DNA of 64,000 nt from Raphanus sativus (taxonomy: Eukaryota; Streptophyta; Magnoliopsida; Brassicales; Brassicaceae), in assembly GCF_000801105.2 (NCBI RefSeq), contig NC_079514.1, forward strand, positions 12,400,001 through 12,464,000, read 5' to 3'. The notes beneath the pieces are model-generated. The model was not told the origin of the DNA. It searched no databases and saw only the letters and a program-made list of their open reading frames with translations. Position numbers and translations under genes: made by a program. Every line of letters begins with the position of its first letter. Positions within the stretch are counted from its first letter, which is position 1. Below, piece by piece: positions 37,954 through 49,809 of this stretch.

Positions 37954-38584
37954 TATTAGACATAAAGTGTCTCACATTAGTAGTTGAAAGAGATCCTTAG
38001 TAATATATAAGATGGATGGGCCACTTCACTAATCACCAATTGGTTTTAAGTGTGAAACTCATCTAGCTTAACATGGTATCAGAGATCGATCCAAACAATC
38101 CAGCCCGATCCATCATCGATCCAGCCCAAAGTCGACCCATCGATCCTTGCCCGAATATTCCGAGATTGACGCTCAAAGAGCCATCATCTCGAGAGGGTGT
38201 ATTAGGGACAAATGTCCCACATCGGGTATTGGAAGGGATCCTTAGTAATATATAAGAAAGATGAGACACTCCACTAATCACCAATTGGTTTTAAGTGTGA
38301 AGCCCATCTAGCTTAACAATGGTATCAGAGCCAGATCCACGCATTCCAACTTGATCCACATCGATCCAGTCCAAAGTCGACCCATCGATCTTTGCCCGAG
38401 CATTCCGAGATTAACGCTCAGAAAGCAATCATCTCGAGGGGGCGTATTAGACACAAAGTGTCTCACATTGGTAGTTAAAAAGGAGATCCTTAGTAATATA
38501 TAGATCCATAGTAATATATAATGTGGATGGACCACTCCACTAATCACCAATTGATTTTAAGTGTAAAACTCATCTAGCTTAACA
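37954..38584 (+). mobile_element. TRIM retroelement with three LTRs and two internal segments
   Basis: Three LTR copies lie at 37954-38073, 38200-38318 and 38445-38584. Each begins TATTAG and ends CATCTAGCTTAACA. The first two are followed by a primer-binding site TGGTATCAGAG (38074 and 38320) matching initiator tRNA-Met. Each internal segment ends in a purine tract (GAGAGGGTG, GAGGGGGCG) just before the next LTR. The flanks TTGAC (37949-37953) and TTGAT (38585-38589) are a near-perfect 5-bp duplication. There is no coding capacity. LTR3 is longer because of a short internal duplication (TCCTTAGTAATATATAGATC region). Confidence 0.9.
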
Positions 38585-38890
38585 TTGATTAATTTTTAAG
38601 ATACAAGACCATTTTTTTATAAGCTAAATCTAATTAATTTGACCAAAAAGAAGCTAAATCTAGATAAGGTATGATGATAAATTGAGCCATTTTTTTGTCA
38701 CCGACATGATTGTAGAACTTGCATCATGTCAAAGTCCATATATTTTCAACTACCATTCATCCATGTGAGTTCGGGTACTAGTGTTCTACCAGATTTGAGT
38801 ATAGATGAAGACTTCAGTCGCATTAGGGTACAACGTGCAAAAGTATTTGCGTTTAGGATATTAAGTATTTACATGCTACTATTTACATTA

Positions 38891-40503
38891 TCTATCTTAT
38901 TAAAATAGAATTACAATTATAAAATACTCTTTAGTTTTCTAATTTATTTACATTCATATGCCACTGAGAATTAAATAACTTTTTTCTTAAAAATAGTATG
39001 TCTTTTCCATATTCCCTAAAATAATTCTATGTCCTACAAATAAGGAAACCACATTGATTTACTTTTTTTTTTCCAACGAACATTATATTAAAAAACAAAG
39101 AAAAGTTTTAGTTATCAATTATGTTTTCTTCCCAACTTATTTACATTTCATCATCTTCTTCTATGTCACGATGTATGTTGGTGTTTCTTTGTTTCCATTG
39201 GATAAATCATGTGGAATGTGAAATGTGGAAGCACCGTGGTCTAGTGGTCAAGGTTTAAAGGCTTCTACACCCAAGTCTGGGGTTCGAATCCCAGGCGACG
39301 CAATTTCTACACCAGGAAGTCTGGGTTTCAATTTCCGGAGAAGGCGAATTATGCAGAATATTAGAGACAAATCTTACAAGGGATCTTTAGCATGGCGCAA
39401 AGAATACCGTCAGGAATTGATCTCATAGGGCGGCTCAGGATGATGCAGTCAGACATGGATTCTTATAAGGCAGGTAGAATGGTCAGCTGTAATATCATCT
39501 ATGTAATGTTTCTCGTTGTTTCTAATAGCATAATAAACCCGACAAAAAAAATCATGTGGAATAGTGGTAATATCATTCAAAACAGAACGTAGGGGTTTTC
39601 TTCTTCTATTTGTATTATATCAAAAATAAACCCAATCATAACGTCTGTTTGAAAACAAATTCTTTAAATTTTTTAAAAAACTAACATTTTTTTTAAATCA
39701 CCACAATCTGACGTTTAATGATTTTATATATGCAATTCATAAATACATTCCAATCTAAAAACAAAGATAAAGTTATAATTATTTAAAAAATCCAATTTCA
39801 CAACAAATAAAAACAGAATACATTAAAATTTAAAACAAACAACAAAATCCAGCAAATCTACATATTTTCCTATTTATTTGGTACAAATCAAAATATCATA
39901 AATAAAATAATTAATTTAGAATCCAGTATATTATCATTTCACGTAACAAATTACATTTACACCTATCATAAATAGATATAAGCACAAAATAGTTTCCTTT
40001 TATGCCTACACTTGGGGAACAAGCACGAGATCTTATCATTTTTTTTTCAAATCGTAACCACTAAATATTTAAAGAAAACTGAATATATAATGGCACACAA
40101 AATTTAAAATAACACTAACAAAATCTTAAAACAGAATCAACACAATATTTGTTTCATTTATTTCAGCATAATATGCCTTTGAAATCAGGCTAAAATATCA
40201 TATTCAATACAAATATGACCCAACTTAAATTACCTTATCTAAATTGGATTTTTCATTTTTCAAAAGTTTTAGCTCATATATATTTCTGAATTGACTCAAT
40301 ATTGTTGCCATAGTGTGATCAAATGCACGTTTTTTTAAAAGCAACAATTATTAAGGGAATTATGTTACCCAAATATTTGTATTATGTGCAATATTTTTGT
40401 CATCATTTTTAGTTTTAATTTTCTAGCTTATATAATGATGAAAAAAAAATTATATTAGTAGATAAAATAAAACACCCGTCCGACCGGACGGGTCCAGCTC
40501 TAG
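38891..40503 (+). mobile_element. Non-autonomous Helitron, about 1.6 kb
   Basis: The 5' end is TCTATCTTATTAAAATAGAA preceded by A. The 3' end has the hairpin CCCGTCCGACCGGACGGG, then TCCAG-CTCTAG followed by T (hairpin about 40484-40491/40492, CTAG at 40500-40503). Insertion between A and T with 5'-TC and 3'-CTAG termini and a 3' subterminal hairpin is the Helitron signature. No Rep/helicase coding is present. A SINE is nested inside at 39218-39548; without it the element is about 1.3 kb. Confidence 0.85.
39218..39548 (+). mobile_element. Full-length tRNA-derived SINE, nested in the Helitron
   Basis: Box A (TGGTCTAGTGG, 39237-39247) and box B (GGTTCGAATCC, 39281-39291) form an internal Pol III promoter. 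The body runs to an A-rich end (CCCGACAAAAAA). Perfect 14-bp target duplications AAATCATGTGGAAT flank it at 39204-39217 and 39549-39562. The head resembles a tRNA, but the acceptor stem does not pair, so it is not a tRNA gene. Confidence 0.9.
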
Positions 40504-43500
40504 TTTCACTTTATTTTTTTTTAAAGAATCTGAGTATTAGTCATATAATTTTATTTACCAATTTTTAGTTATACATATATGGTGTAATATGCTTTAGATT
40601 TATCACACTTCTCCTGCTAATAGCAATTTATACAAACAAACATTCAGATTTTCACACGACTACTAAAATATTAATTTTATAAATGAAAAATCTGACATGC
40701 ATAAAGCCAGTCCATGTCCATCCATTTTCCTTACACCATAATTTTCATAAGTCATTGTAGACGTATATATCTTGATCATTTGTTATCATTGTCAATACGT
40801 TTATGAATAGGCATAATTTCTTATTATTGGAAAAATCATTCGGTCTACTGCACATGAAATATTCTAAAGAGTAACTTGTTCGCTAATTCATTCTCATGTT
40901 GCTATGAGTTACTTTAAGTCTAAGATTCGTTTAACATCAAATATGCTTGCAGTTATTCAAAGTGATTGATATAGATTATTACTTGATGTATTTCTCTGTG
41001 ATAATTTGTTAAACAAATACTTGAAATTAACAGGTTTATTGAAAAAAAGTTTATTATTTAAGCGCCAAATTAAAATAATAGCATCGATTTGATCAAAAAT
41101 AATAATAACAGCATCGATTTTTATGCCAACTATATTTGTAATCAAATTATAGCTAGGGAGTGTGATACATATCTAGATTCTATTACATTTTTCTAAATGA
41201 TCACCTCTAGATTTTATATCTTAAAGTTTTTCATAACATTACCGGGAAATATTGTAATTATATAACTCTTTCAACCAATTTCTTCTCCCGCTATAACTCC
41301 ACCGATCAAATATATTAAACTTCTTCCTACAAAAAGTCATTAATAATTTTTTTTTTTTAAAAGGCTTAAAAAGTCATTAATAAACCAAACGAGATGCTCA
41401 AGACCACATCTTCTTAATTGCATGGGTCCAAAATTGACCATTTATCATCTTTTACCCGTTATACACTAAACAGGTTTATATTAACTTTGAGGTGGTCTCA
41501 CTATATTAGAGAAACAAGTAACGATTTTCGTCGATGGCCGGTCCACACGCAGAATAATTCAGAAATTTATTTAGCAATATCCAAAGTGTTATATTTTCAT
41601 CCGTTGTATATTTTAATACTTCCTCGATATGCACATGTTTGATATGATATCGGACGTCTTTGCCCGATTTGGATCGTTCGTCGAAATGGAAATGATCAAT
41701 ATTTATTGGTTTGTAATTTCTACTTGCATTCTTAAAGAATTTTAAAGTTATTCATACTGTTAATTAAAAGAGTTTTGTGCTACTAATATTAGTTCAACAT
41801 ATTCTAGACTATTCGTGACTGGAGTTAATTGCTTCACCGATTATATAAACCTTTTCATTTAACTTTAACTACTAGCATGATAATCCACACCCATGCGTGC
41901 AGAATATTTTTTTTAATAATGTTTGTTTAGAAAATTTGTGTTATATATAGAGTAATAGATTTTGGATACAAGGTTGCTAACTAAAAGACCATTGATGTTG
42001 AAATTATAATTTTAAAGCTTATTATATTTTACTATCGGACTTGAACTACAAATTATTAAAATTCACACAAGAAAAAAATACAATATATTATTACCTTGTT
42101 AAAAATTAATATTGCTTTAAAAGTCATTAAAGTCATTGAAGACATCAGTGTATATAAATTGCATTCATATATTGTATTTCTATGTTAACTATAAATCATG
42201 TTATATTAAATTTGATCGACTTTTCCCAAATAATATTGATCCTTCATATAAAGAACTTATAGATTCTTTGTATAATAATATTAATTGAAAAAGTCTCTCT
42301 TACCAAAAAATAATCACCAAAATTAACACCAGAAAAATCAAATACTATATCGCCTTGTTGGATAGAATATCTTATGAAAATGTTCAAAGTTAAAATATTC
42401 AGGTCTCAATATATTTTCAATATAAATTTTGAAATTAACGTGTTTATATATTTTATATTCCATATATATTTTAATTTAATGATATTAAAAATAATATATG
42501 TATATATATATATCCATTAAATAATACTTCATATTCATATGATTTTATGATCATTTGTATCTTTTCATAACATAAAAAAAGTAAAACAATATTAAAAAAA
42601 ATCATTGTTAGACTTTTAACAGTTTTAGTAATTTATAGCCGTTTCAAAAAATTCAAAATATAACAAATAAGAAAAAATCTAAAATTATTATTATATAATT
42701 AATGTGATTGTTTGAAAAAATTAATTATATAAATTAAACAAAAATGATTGAAGATGCAAAAACTATTACCAAATATTAATTATTTAAAATCAGTAATTGT
42801 CATATATATATATATTGTATTAGATAATTTTGTAACTTTTATCTTAAAAAGAATATAGAACATTTTTAATGTATTACTAATCAGTTTGATAATTAATGTA
42901 ATAAAATATAATATATATGGACTAATCTGTTTTCGTAAAAAAATTGAAAATCATTTTTATAATAACACGTAGCCTACACTCAAAAGTTGTCATGCTTATA
43001 ATATACAAGAGATTTAAATCCTTTGACCTTTCCGTCTTTTAGGTTTAGCATTTTCAAACTAGGTTTGAATGCAAGAGTTGTGAATTTCTCTTTTGGTGGT
43101 CAAGAAACAATTGTGCATTTTATCGAAGTTAGAAATTTCTAAGCTCTTATTTCCTGTTTTCTATATATATTAATAAATCCTGATAATCTTATTTGGTGTA
43201 GACTACATAGAAACAACCACAATGAGTTGAGTGGTTCATAGTAAAAGCACAATATACTTATTGATATAGATCACTCACTTTCGGAGATAGTTATAGCTCT
43301 GCTCTGAGAAAACCAGATTTTTTTTTGAGAAATGGCTTACAAAATCAGATTTTTTTTTTGTAACTGAACAAAACCAGATTTACCAACTGAAACTTTGGTG
43401 ATAGGAGAGAAATTGCATGCATGTGACTCTCTTGGACGTGAATTTAGCACTATTTACTTGTTTTGTTGATGGTTCATGGAAAGATGATGAAAAAAATAGT

Positions 43501-45858
43501 GGTATCAATTAATTTTAGAACTTGAGAATGAATCATACACCTTTTAGGGATGTAGGGTAGTTGTCGAGACATATCTTCCTTCCACATGAAATTGCATAGC
43601 CGTTTAGAGGTTATGGCTATTTTGAAAAGGAAATATTGTTTTATTTACTGTTTACAACATATTCTTACCATTTGATTCTTAAGTATTATATCCCATGCAT
43701 GGTTCAGAGTCTATATTAAACCCAAATGAAACATCTTAATTATATTAAAACGATATTACTTATCATTTAAAATGTATATAACGATAAATATAGTTAAAAT
43801 TTCCCAGCCCAAGCCAATGACTTCAATACTTGGACTTAAAATTGTCTAGACAAAATGTCATCACTAATTTATTACAATATTACGCGCCTGTCAGTCTCAT
43901 TTTTCGTTTTCCTTTCGTTTTATTGTGGTTTTATTTGAACGTAGGCCTACCAAATTAACAGTGATTATATCTTTAATGCGCATCAAAGCTAACCAACAAA
44001 TATTACCATGAAAATGTATGTATATGATGAGCATAATATATTACACTGACATAAAAGTTAATGATTTATGTCATCTCGGATTTAAATTTCTCTATCTTAG
44101 CCATGATTATATAACTCAGCTGAATCGATCTTAGTCTGGAATCTGGATTATATCTTAGTCCTATTACACTAACATGGTTAAGTACTATACTGGCTAGACT
44201 TGACAACGGGTACTATACGAGACATTATGTTTTATGACAATTTTTACCATAGAAACTGATATAGATTTGTAATAATTGTACTATTTTTACAATTGTACTA
44301 CTTCAAATGTATCTACCATTTCCAAGTAATATAAGCATATGAATTCTCTCCAGGTGTATGAAGTCCCTATTTATTATAATTAATTGTTTATATTTCTAAA
44401 ATATGTTGTCGGTTAGAGTACAGATCCACTGATCACATGCATGCATGGCCAAATTTCTCAGCCTTAAAAAGCTTCAGAATCGAGAGACTAGTGTCACACG
44501 CCACTGAATTACAATGTCGCACACCAGTTTATTTATTTTACAAATGGAGATACTTCACATGGAGTACTACTTAAATCAATAATGTTCTAATTACGAATTA
44601 AACTACCATGTTTATCCGCATAACGGTAAGAATAAAATCAAAGTGAAACAATTAAAATCGGATACATTGCTCTCTTTTCTTAACTGGAATCAGACAGTTC
44701 TCATTAAAAACCTTTTAATGATACAAACAATTATGTCAGTTATATTGAATACCATTAAATAAAATTTTGTTTGTCAAAAAATGAATTCACCTGATACTTC
44801 TATACGTTTTATTATATCTACCGTTTTCACAATTTTCGTGAATTAAGAAATATTTTAAAATGTATATTATATTTTTGAAAGCTAATTAACTTTTGGACTT
44901 ACGCCTTATTTTACAGTTAAATTAATTTTAGATAAAACGCTAGTATACTTTTTTCTACTAAAAGTATGAAACAAAAGCAATAGCTTTGACTATCGCCAAT
45001 TTTGCGTTTTGTATAAATATTTATAAATTTTTAAATGTTGGGTTTCTGTGTGCTTTCCTTTTTGTTAGTTCTGTTTTCTTCTCAAACCAGCTGTAACCAT
45101 TTTTATCCAATGAAGTATCTACAGTTTCATAAAAAGTCCCAACCGTTCTTTATCACTTCTGCTACCAATCCAATGTATCTCCGGTTTTCAACAACAAATT
45201 TAGACAAGTAATAACACCCAAGCATACAATACAACAAAAATTAATAAATAGATTGCAGTGAAACGTGGACCAAAAAAACTTGCATTTAAATTCTCAATTT
45301 ATACCTGGATAATCTTATTTATTGAGCTCTATATTGTCTGCCTCAAACACTCAAACCCGCATATTTATGAATTTAACTGCTATTTAAATCGTGTCTCCCT
45401 ATGATTACTTTTCCACCTTTATAATAGATCAGCACTTCTATACTTTATAAGAAAAATGAAATATCTATAATGTTGCAGTATCACAATCACATCTATTGAT
45501 CTCTGATACGCATTTATTTCGAATCTTGAGTGACCTTTACGATAGATTCCAACTCATTTTGACAAAAAATCTTTTATTCACCTCTTAAACTAACATTCAC
45601 ATCACCTTTTATAATTTTCCATGGACATTTAACACATAAAATGAAATAAAATTAATTAATTGAGTATATTGAAGACCAAGAAGCAGTTGCATGGACCCGG
45701 ATTGATTCATTACAGCTAGAACTTTGTCCGAGTCCTTCTTTCTATTTATACCAAACTTTCTTCTTCCTGATATCATCGCACCAAACCTTCCTACTTGTCC
45801 ACATTGACATAGATACCCGTTTGCTTCTCTTAGCTTCATTTTTTATCCCTTCTTCATC
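40504..45858. other. Long AT-rich region upstream of EXPA5
   Basis: More than 5 kb without a supported gene. It includes tail-only retroposon candidates at 41331-41383 and a nested pair at 43309-43381, with otherwise unremarkable AT-rich sequence. The last kilobase is presumably the EXPA5 promoter. I recognised no transposon ends in the remainder. Confidence 0.55.
43309..43381 (-). mobile_element. Two successive tail-only insertions at one site
   Basis: Three copies of AAAA(C/T)CAGATTT (43309-43320, 43341-43352, 43370-43381) are separated by 20-base and 17-base inserts. On the reverse strand these read GTAAGCCATTTCTC-A(n) and GTTCAGTTAC-A(n). The arrangement fits one insertion followed by a second into the duplicated target. 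Confidence 0.55.
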
Positions 45859-47993
45859 ATGGGGGTTTTAGTAATATCTGCTCTCCTCCTGCATGTCCTA
45901 GCGTTTTCCACCTGTGTTCAGGGCTTCTACCGTCGTGGCGGCCACCATCCTGGCGGCCACGGGGGACCGTGGATCAACGCTCATGCCACTTTCTACGGCG
46001 GTGGTGATGCTTCCGGCACTATGGGTACCTTATTTATCTCCGATAAATTTTATTTCTCATTTTCACTTGCATCACTCTAAGTTTTAACTGACAAAAGTGT
46101 AGTGTTAGACGTAGTCATCTCACGACTTTAGAGCTAGCCAGTTCGCTCGCAAGTCGTAATCGAAACATGCAAACAGTTGCAACGGCTAATCTTGATTTTT
46201 TTTTTTAAGAATACTATTACTATATTATACAAAAGAAATGAAGAAATCGACTGATTGACGTCATATGTTTTTTAAAAACTAATTGTCTCAAACGGCATTT
46301 TAGCATTTTCTTTATATATATATGTCATAATTTATTTTCATTAAACTAATTTTCCTAACCCAAGATTTTCACTTTTCATATGCTACAAAACACAAACGCA
46401 AACGCCGAAAGTAAACAAAAGAAAAACCTTATATATGTTTGGCGACTTGACGTTTACGTTTACAGTTAATAAAATTGTTTTATCTCAAAGATAAAGATTG
46501 TGAGTTTTCCTTTTTTTTTTCTTTCGAAAACAATAGACACAAGATAGATAGATATAAACGCAGACAGAAAGGAAAAACCACAGCCTAGTTTTTTTTGTTC
46601 GTGGGTTATAAACATTTTCCTAATAAACAAAATTAGGTGGAGCATGCGGGTACGGGAATCTGTACAGCCAAGGTTACGGAACAGAGACGGCGGCGTTGAG
46701 CACGGCGTTATTCGATAACGGACTTAGCTGTGGTGCCTGTTTCGAGCTGAAGTGTGTCAACGATCCTCAGTGGTGCATACAAGGCCGGTCCATTGTGGTC
46801 ACTGCCACTAACTTTTGTCCTCCTGGTGGCGCCTGCGATCCTCCCAACCACCATTTTGATCTTTCCCAGCCCATCTACGAGCATATCGCTCTCTACAAGT
46901 CCGGTATCATTCCGGTTATGTACAGAAGGTACTAATTTATTAGCCCTGTTTATAGACCCTCCCATTGAATGTCTAGAAGTTGCATAGTACTGAACTATTA
47001 TAAGTGTAGTTTGTGAAATATTTTGCTCGTATTATTATTTTATTAATATACGACTAGGAAATTTTACTACCGCTCTCAGGTCAAAAGATAAATTTTCTCT
47101 AAAAGTATCAAATAACTAAGTAAGAAAACAAGATTAAAGTTGTAATTATTTAGAAACAGATGCATGAACTATATGGCTTTTAAGTGTTAGCTGGTTATCT
47201 CTCGTCTGAATTTTTCAAAATATAATTAAATTTTTCTTTTTATATTTGAACAAAAGTCTTTTTTTTTCTTATAGACCGACGAGTAGGAAAAGTAAGAGCC
47301 ATGGAACCCGTATATTGAACAAGTTTGTAAATATTAAAAAAATTAGTTAGAACTTAGAACCATTTTTTTTTTTTTTTTGATCAAAGAACTTAGAACCATT
47401 ATGTACAACAAACATATGTTGAAAACACAAAAGACACGTATCTACGTGATTCATCTTATACTACACCACTTAATGGAATTTGAACCTATTAATACGCATT
47501 CACTACTTTTGGACCAGTTGATAAATGTCGAAGAAATTGGTTACTCAATTGTCAATAGACTGAAAACTGTATTCCGTTCGTTATCAATTAAATAAACACC
47601 AAACTTGTGGTACCTTTTCTGGAGAGTTAATTTAACTTTGATAATAGTAGTAATTTAATGTAATCATTTTCTCATGAATATAGGGTACGGTGCAACAGAA
47701 GAGGCGGGATAAGGTTCACGATCAACGGTCACTCGTACTTTAACTTGGTGCTGGTCACAAACGTGGGTGGAGCCGGGGACGTACACTCTGTGTCGATGAG
47801 AGGGTCAAGGTCAAAATGGCAGTTAATGTCAAGAAATTGGGGGCAAAATTGGCAAAGCAACTCTTATCTCAATGGCCAAAGTCTGTCGTTTGTTGTCACC
47901 ACAAGTGATCGCCGAAGTGTCGTGTCGTACAATGTTGCTTCTCCCAGTTGGTCCTTTGGCCAGACCTACACCGGAGGGCAGTTTCGGTACTAA
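45859..47993 (+). CDS. EXPA5: Alpha-expansin EXPA5 (At3g29030-like)
   Basis: Three exons: 45859-46024, 46637-46928 and 47684-47993, giving 255 residues, the usual alpha-expansin length. A signal peptide covers about residues 1-22 ([14 protein letters not shown]). A short Gly/His-rich segment leads into the family-45-like double-psi beta-barrel: [26 protein letters not shown], Cys-rich core [12 protein letters not shown], and the alpha-expansin HFD motif at residues 128-130 (HHFDLSQ). The C-terminal cellulose-binding CBM63 domain contains the aromatic platform ([13 protein letters not shown]) and ends [12 protein letters not shown]. Expansins loosen cell walls at low pH without hydrolysis. The gene has two introns at conserved positions. 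Intron 2 contains a tail-only retroposon insertion. No damage to the coding sequence is seen. Confidence 0.95.
47350..47400 (-). mobile_element. Tail-only retroposon insertion inside EXPA5 intron 2
   Basis: A perfect 15-bp direct repeat GAACTTAGAACCATT (47350-47364 and 47386-47400) flanks a 21-base insert that reads TTTGATC-A14 on the reverse strand. It is the clearest case in the window because the repeat is long and perfect. Confidence 0.75.
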
Positions 47994-48281
47994 CTAGTTC
48001 TATAATAATTAAGTGATATATATTGTTAGTCCGGTTTGGTTTGCTTCGGTTATTGTAATTGCTTCTTCTTTTTTTGTAATTTCCGGTTTTCAAGTTGGGG
48101 ACCTTTTTTTGGGTAACCAATTGAAATTTGGACTAGTAGATGTTCGTGAAGAGTGAAAGAAAGAGATAATCCTCGTTTTATAATAAGAAAAATAAAAGTG
48201 ATATTGTTATTAAAAAAATTGTAAAGGACATATTAAAGTGTTTATTGGCTTCTAAGTTTTTAAAACGTTGGAAAACATTTA

Positions 48282-48893
48282 GGGACTGACTGGTGTAACC
48301 GCAGTGGTTGCGGTTGCGGAAGTTTGCGGGTGCGGGTGGTTGCGGTTTTAAGCGTTTTCTAGAGATTTGTACGACTGATACAGCTGTTATAAATTATTGC
48401 GTTTGCGGGATTCTTATGACTGGTAAACTACCAAACACAACATCTGTTAAATAATAATTTAACAATATTTATATTTTATGTGATTATAAAAATATTAAAA
48501 ATCATAATAATATGATAAATATAAAATTTATATTTATAAAATCATATTATTCAATTTTAAAAATTTATAGAAAATATTTTAGTTTTGAATTTTTATAATA
48601 TAAATTGAAATATAATATGGATACATTTTACAATTTCTATTATTTCAATTGAAAACTTTTATTGGATATTTTAGTATTATTTTTATTTATTCTGTTTTTA
48701 AAGAAAAAAAATTTATCATTCCGCAACCGCTCGCAACCGCAAACACTAGCTGGAACCAGCTTTTGATTTTAAAAGGTTCAGAGCGGTTTGAAGCGATTTG
48801 TAGCGTTTTCTGTGATTGTTTCGAAATACCAACATCCGCTATGAACCGCAAAAGCTGCGTTTGCGGATGGTAGCGGAAAAACCAGTCAGCCCC
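48282..48893. mobile_element. Harbinger/Tourist-like TIR element with GCGG-rich ends, 612 bp
   Basis: The left end GGGACTGACTGGT and the right end (reverse) GGGGCTGACTGGT match at 12 of 13 bases. The 3-bp sequence TTA flanks both sides (48279-48281 and 48894-48896), which fits the PIF/Harbinger superfamily. Both subterminal regions carry repeated GCGGTTGCGG/CCGCAACCGC and AGCGTTTTCT motifs, around an AT-rich centre. No transposase is encoded. Confidence 0.75.
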
Positions 48894-49049
48894 TTAGACG
48901 TCCTTGAAAATGTTAGTTTTTTTAATAGAATAGATACAACGAAATTGTAGGATTACGAGTATATAAAAATGGTTTAAGATGTATTATATATACTTTATGA
49001 TACATTTTTTTTTCTGAAACTTTTTATGATCCATGTGCGGTTCTCAACA

Positions 49050-49385
49050 TGCTTTTTTTTTGCCGTCTAAATAATCATTCATTAGAAGAAAAGAACAGAG
49101 TTCAAACATAACAACACTCAAACACTAGAACACTCCCTACAACCCAGGAACAGACTGGCATCGTAAAAAAAACAACCAAAACTACAGAAGGAAACAAGAG
49201 GAACGACTCAGAGAAACCTGTTTTCATTCACAAAGAGCTCAAAAAGCCAAGCCGGGTGACCTCTCGCAACATACGATCGGACCCTTCCTTCCCTTGTAAC
49301 ACTTTGAGCAATGATCGCAGCTTCTCTGTTTTCCTCTTTAGAAACACTCACGAGCTGTAAATAGCCTCTCTTCTTCCCCAAGACT
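49050..49385 (-). mobile_element. LINE 3' remnant with RNase H-like end
   Basis: The reverse strand reads KKRGYLQLVSVSKEENR, then AAIIAQSVTREGRVRSYVA followed by RGHPAWLFEL. This resembles the C-terminal end of the RNase H region of plant LINEs (NxxAxxIAxSVTR...SYVARGxPxWL). It is followed by a short 3' UTR ending TTATTTAGACGGC-A9. It is 5'-truncated and not intact. Confidence 0.6.
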
Positions 49386-49809
49386 ACAACGTTAGAGATT
49401 TAAGCTTGGCTTGATTTTAGTGGGACTTAATAATACCTTGAAGAATATGATTTGTTCTTCTTGAATGTGCACGTTTTGCCACTAAGAGTACTACTTCTTT
49501 GGTTATTCCTTGAATAATGCGTAGAACATGCATATGCAACCATACGATACGTTATCTATGACTTGCATCTAAAATGGATATGGATATGCATAACATCACA
49601 TGCTTTATCTCTGTCTATATTATGTCTCTGTGTCTCTGTGTGTATATACGAGACGTGGTTATAGGAGAGAGGCCAAGAGAAGGGCTAGATGGATGTCTCC
49701 TGTTTCCAGGAATACCCTTTTAATCTCTCGTTTCAGAGGAGCAGTTAAGGGGTTTGTAGAAAACAATGCAGTGGGGTTCTCTAATAAAGAAGAATGCTAA
49801 AAGAGAGTG

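Larger units (their letters stand above)
47994..49809. other. EXPA5 3' region with TIR element and LINE remnant
   Basis: After the EXPA5 3' UTR come a 612-bp TIR element (48282-48893), a weak tail-only candidate (48992-49034) and a LINE remnant (49050-49385). AT-rich sequence follows, with the presumed leader of the MYB gene. Confidence 0.6.

Noticed and set aside
38074..38340. A real snRNA gene downstream of the USE-like motif
   Set aside because: The sequence after the TATA matches the TRIM LTR and primer-binding site, not a U snRNA.
39229..39300. tRNA gene
   Set aside because: Box A and box B are good, but the acceptor and anticodon stems do not pair. Perfect 14-bp target duplications show a SINE.
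44765..44800. Another tail-only retroposon insertion (TTTGTC-A6)
   Set aside because: The ending fits the consensus, but I could not see a convincing direct repeat.
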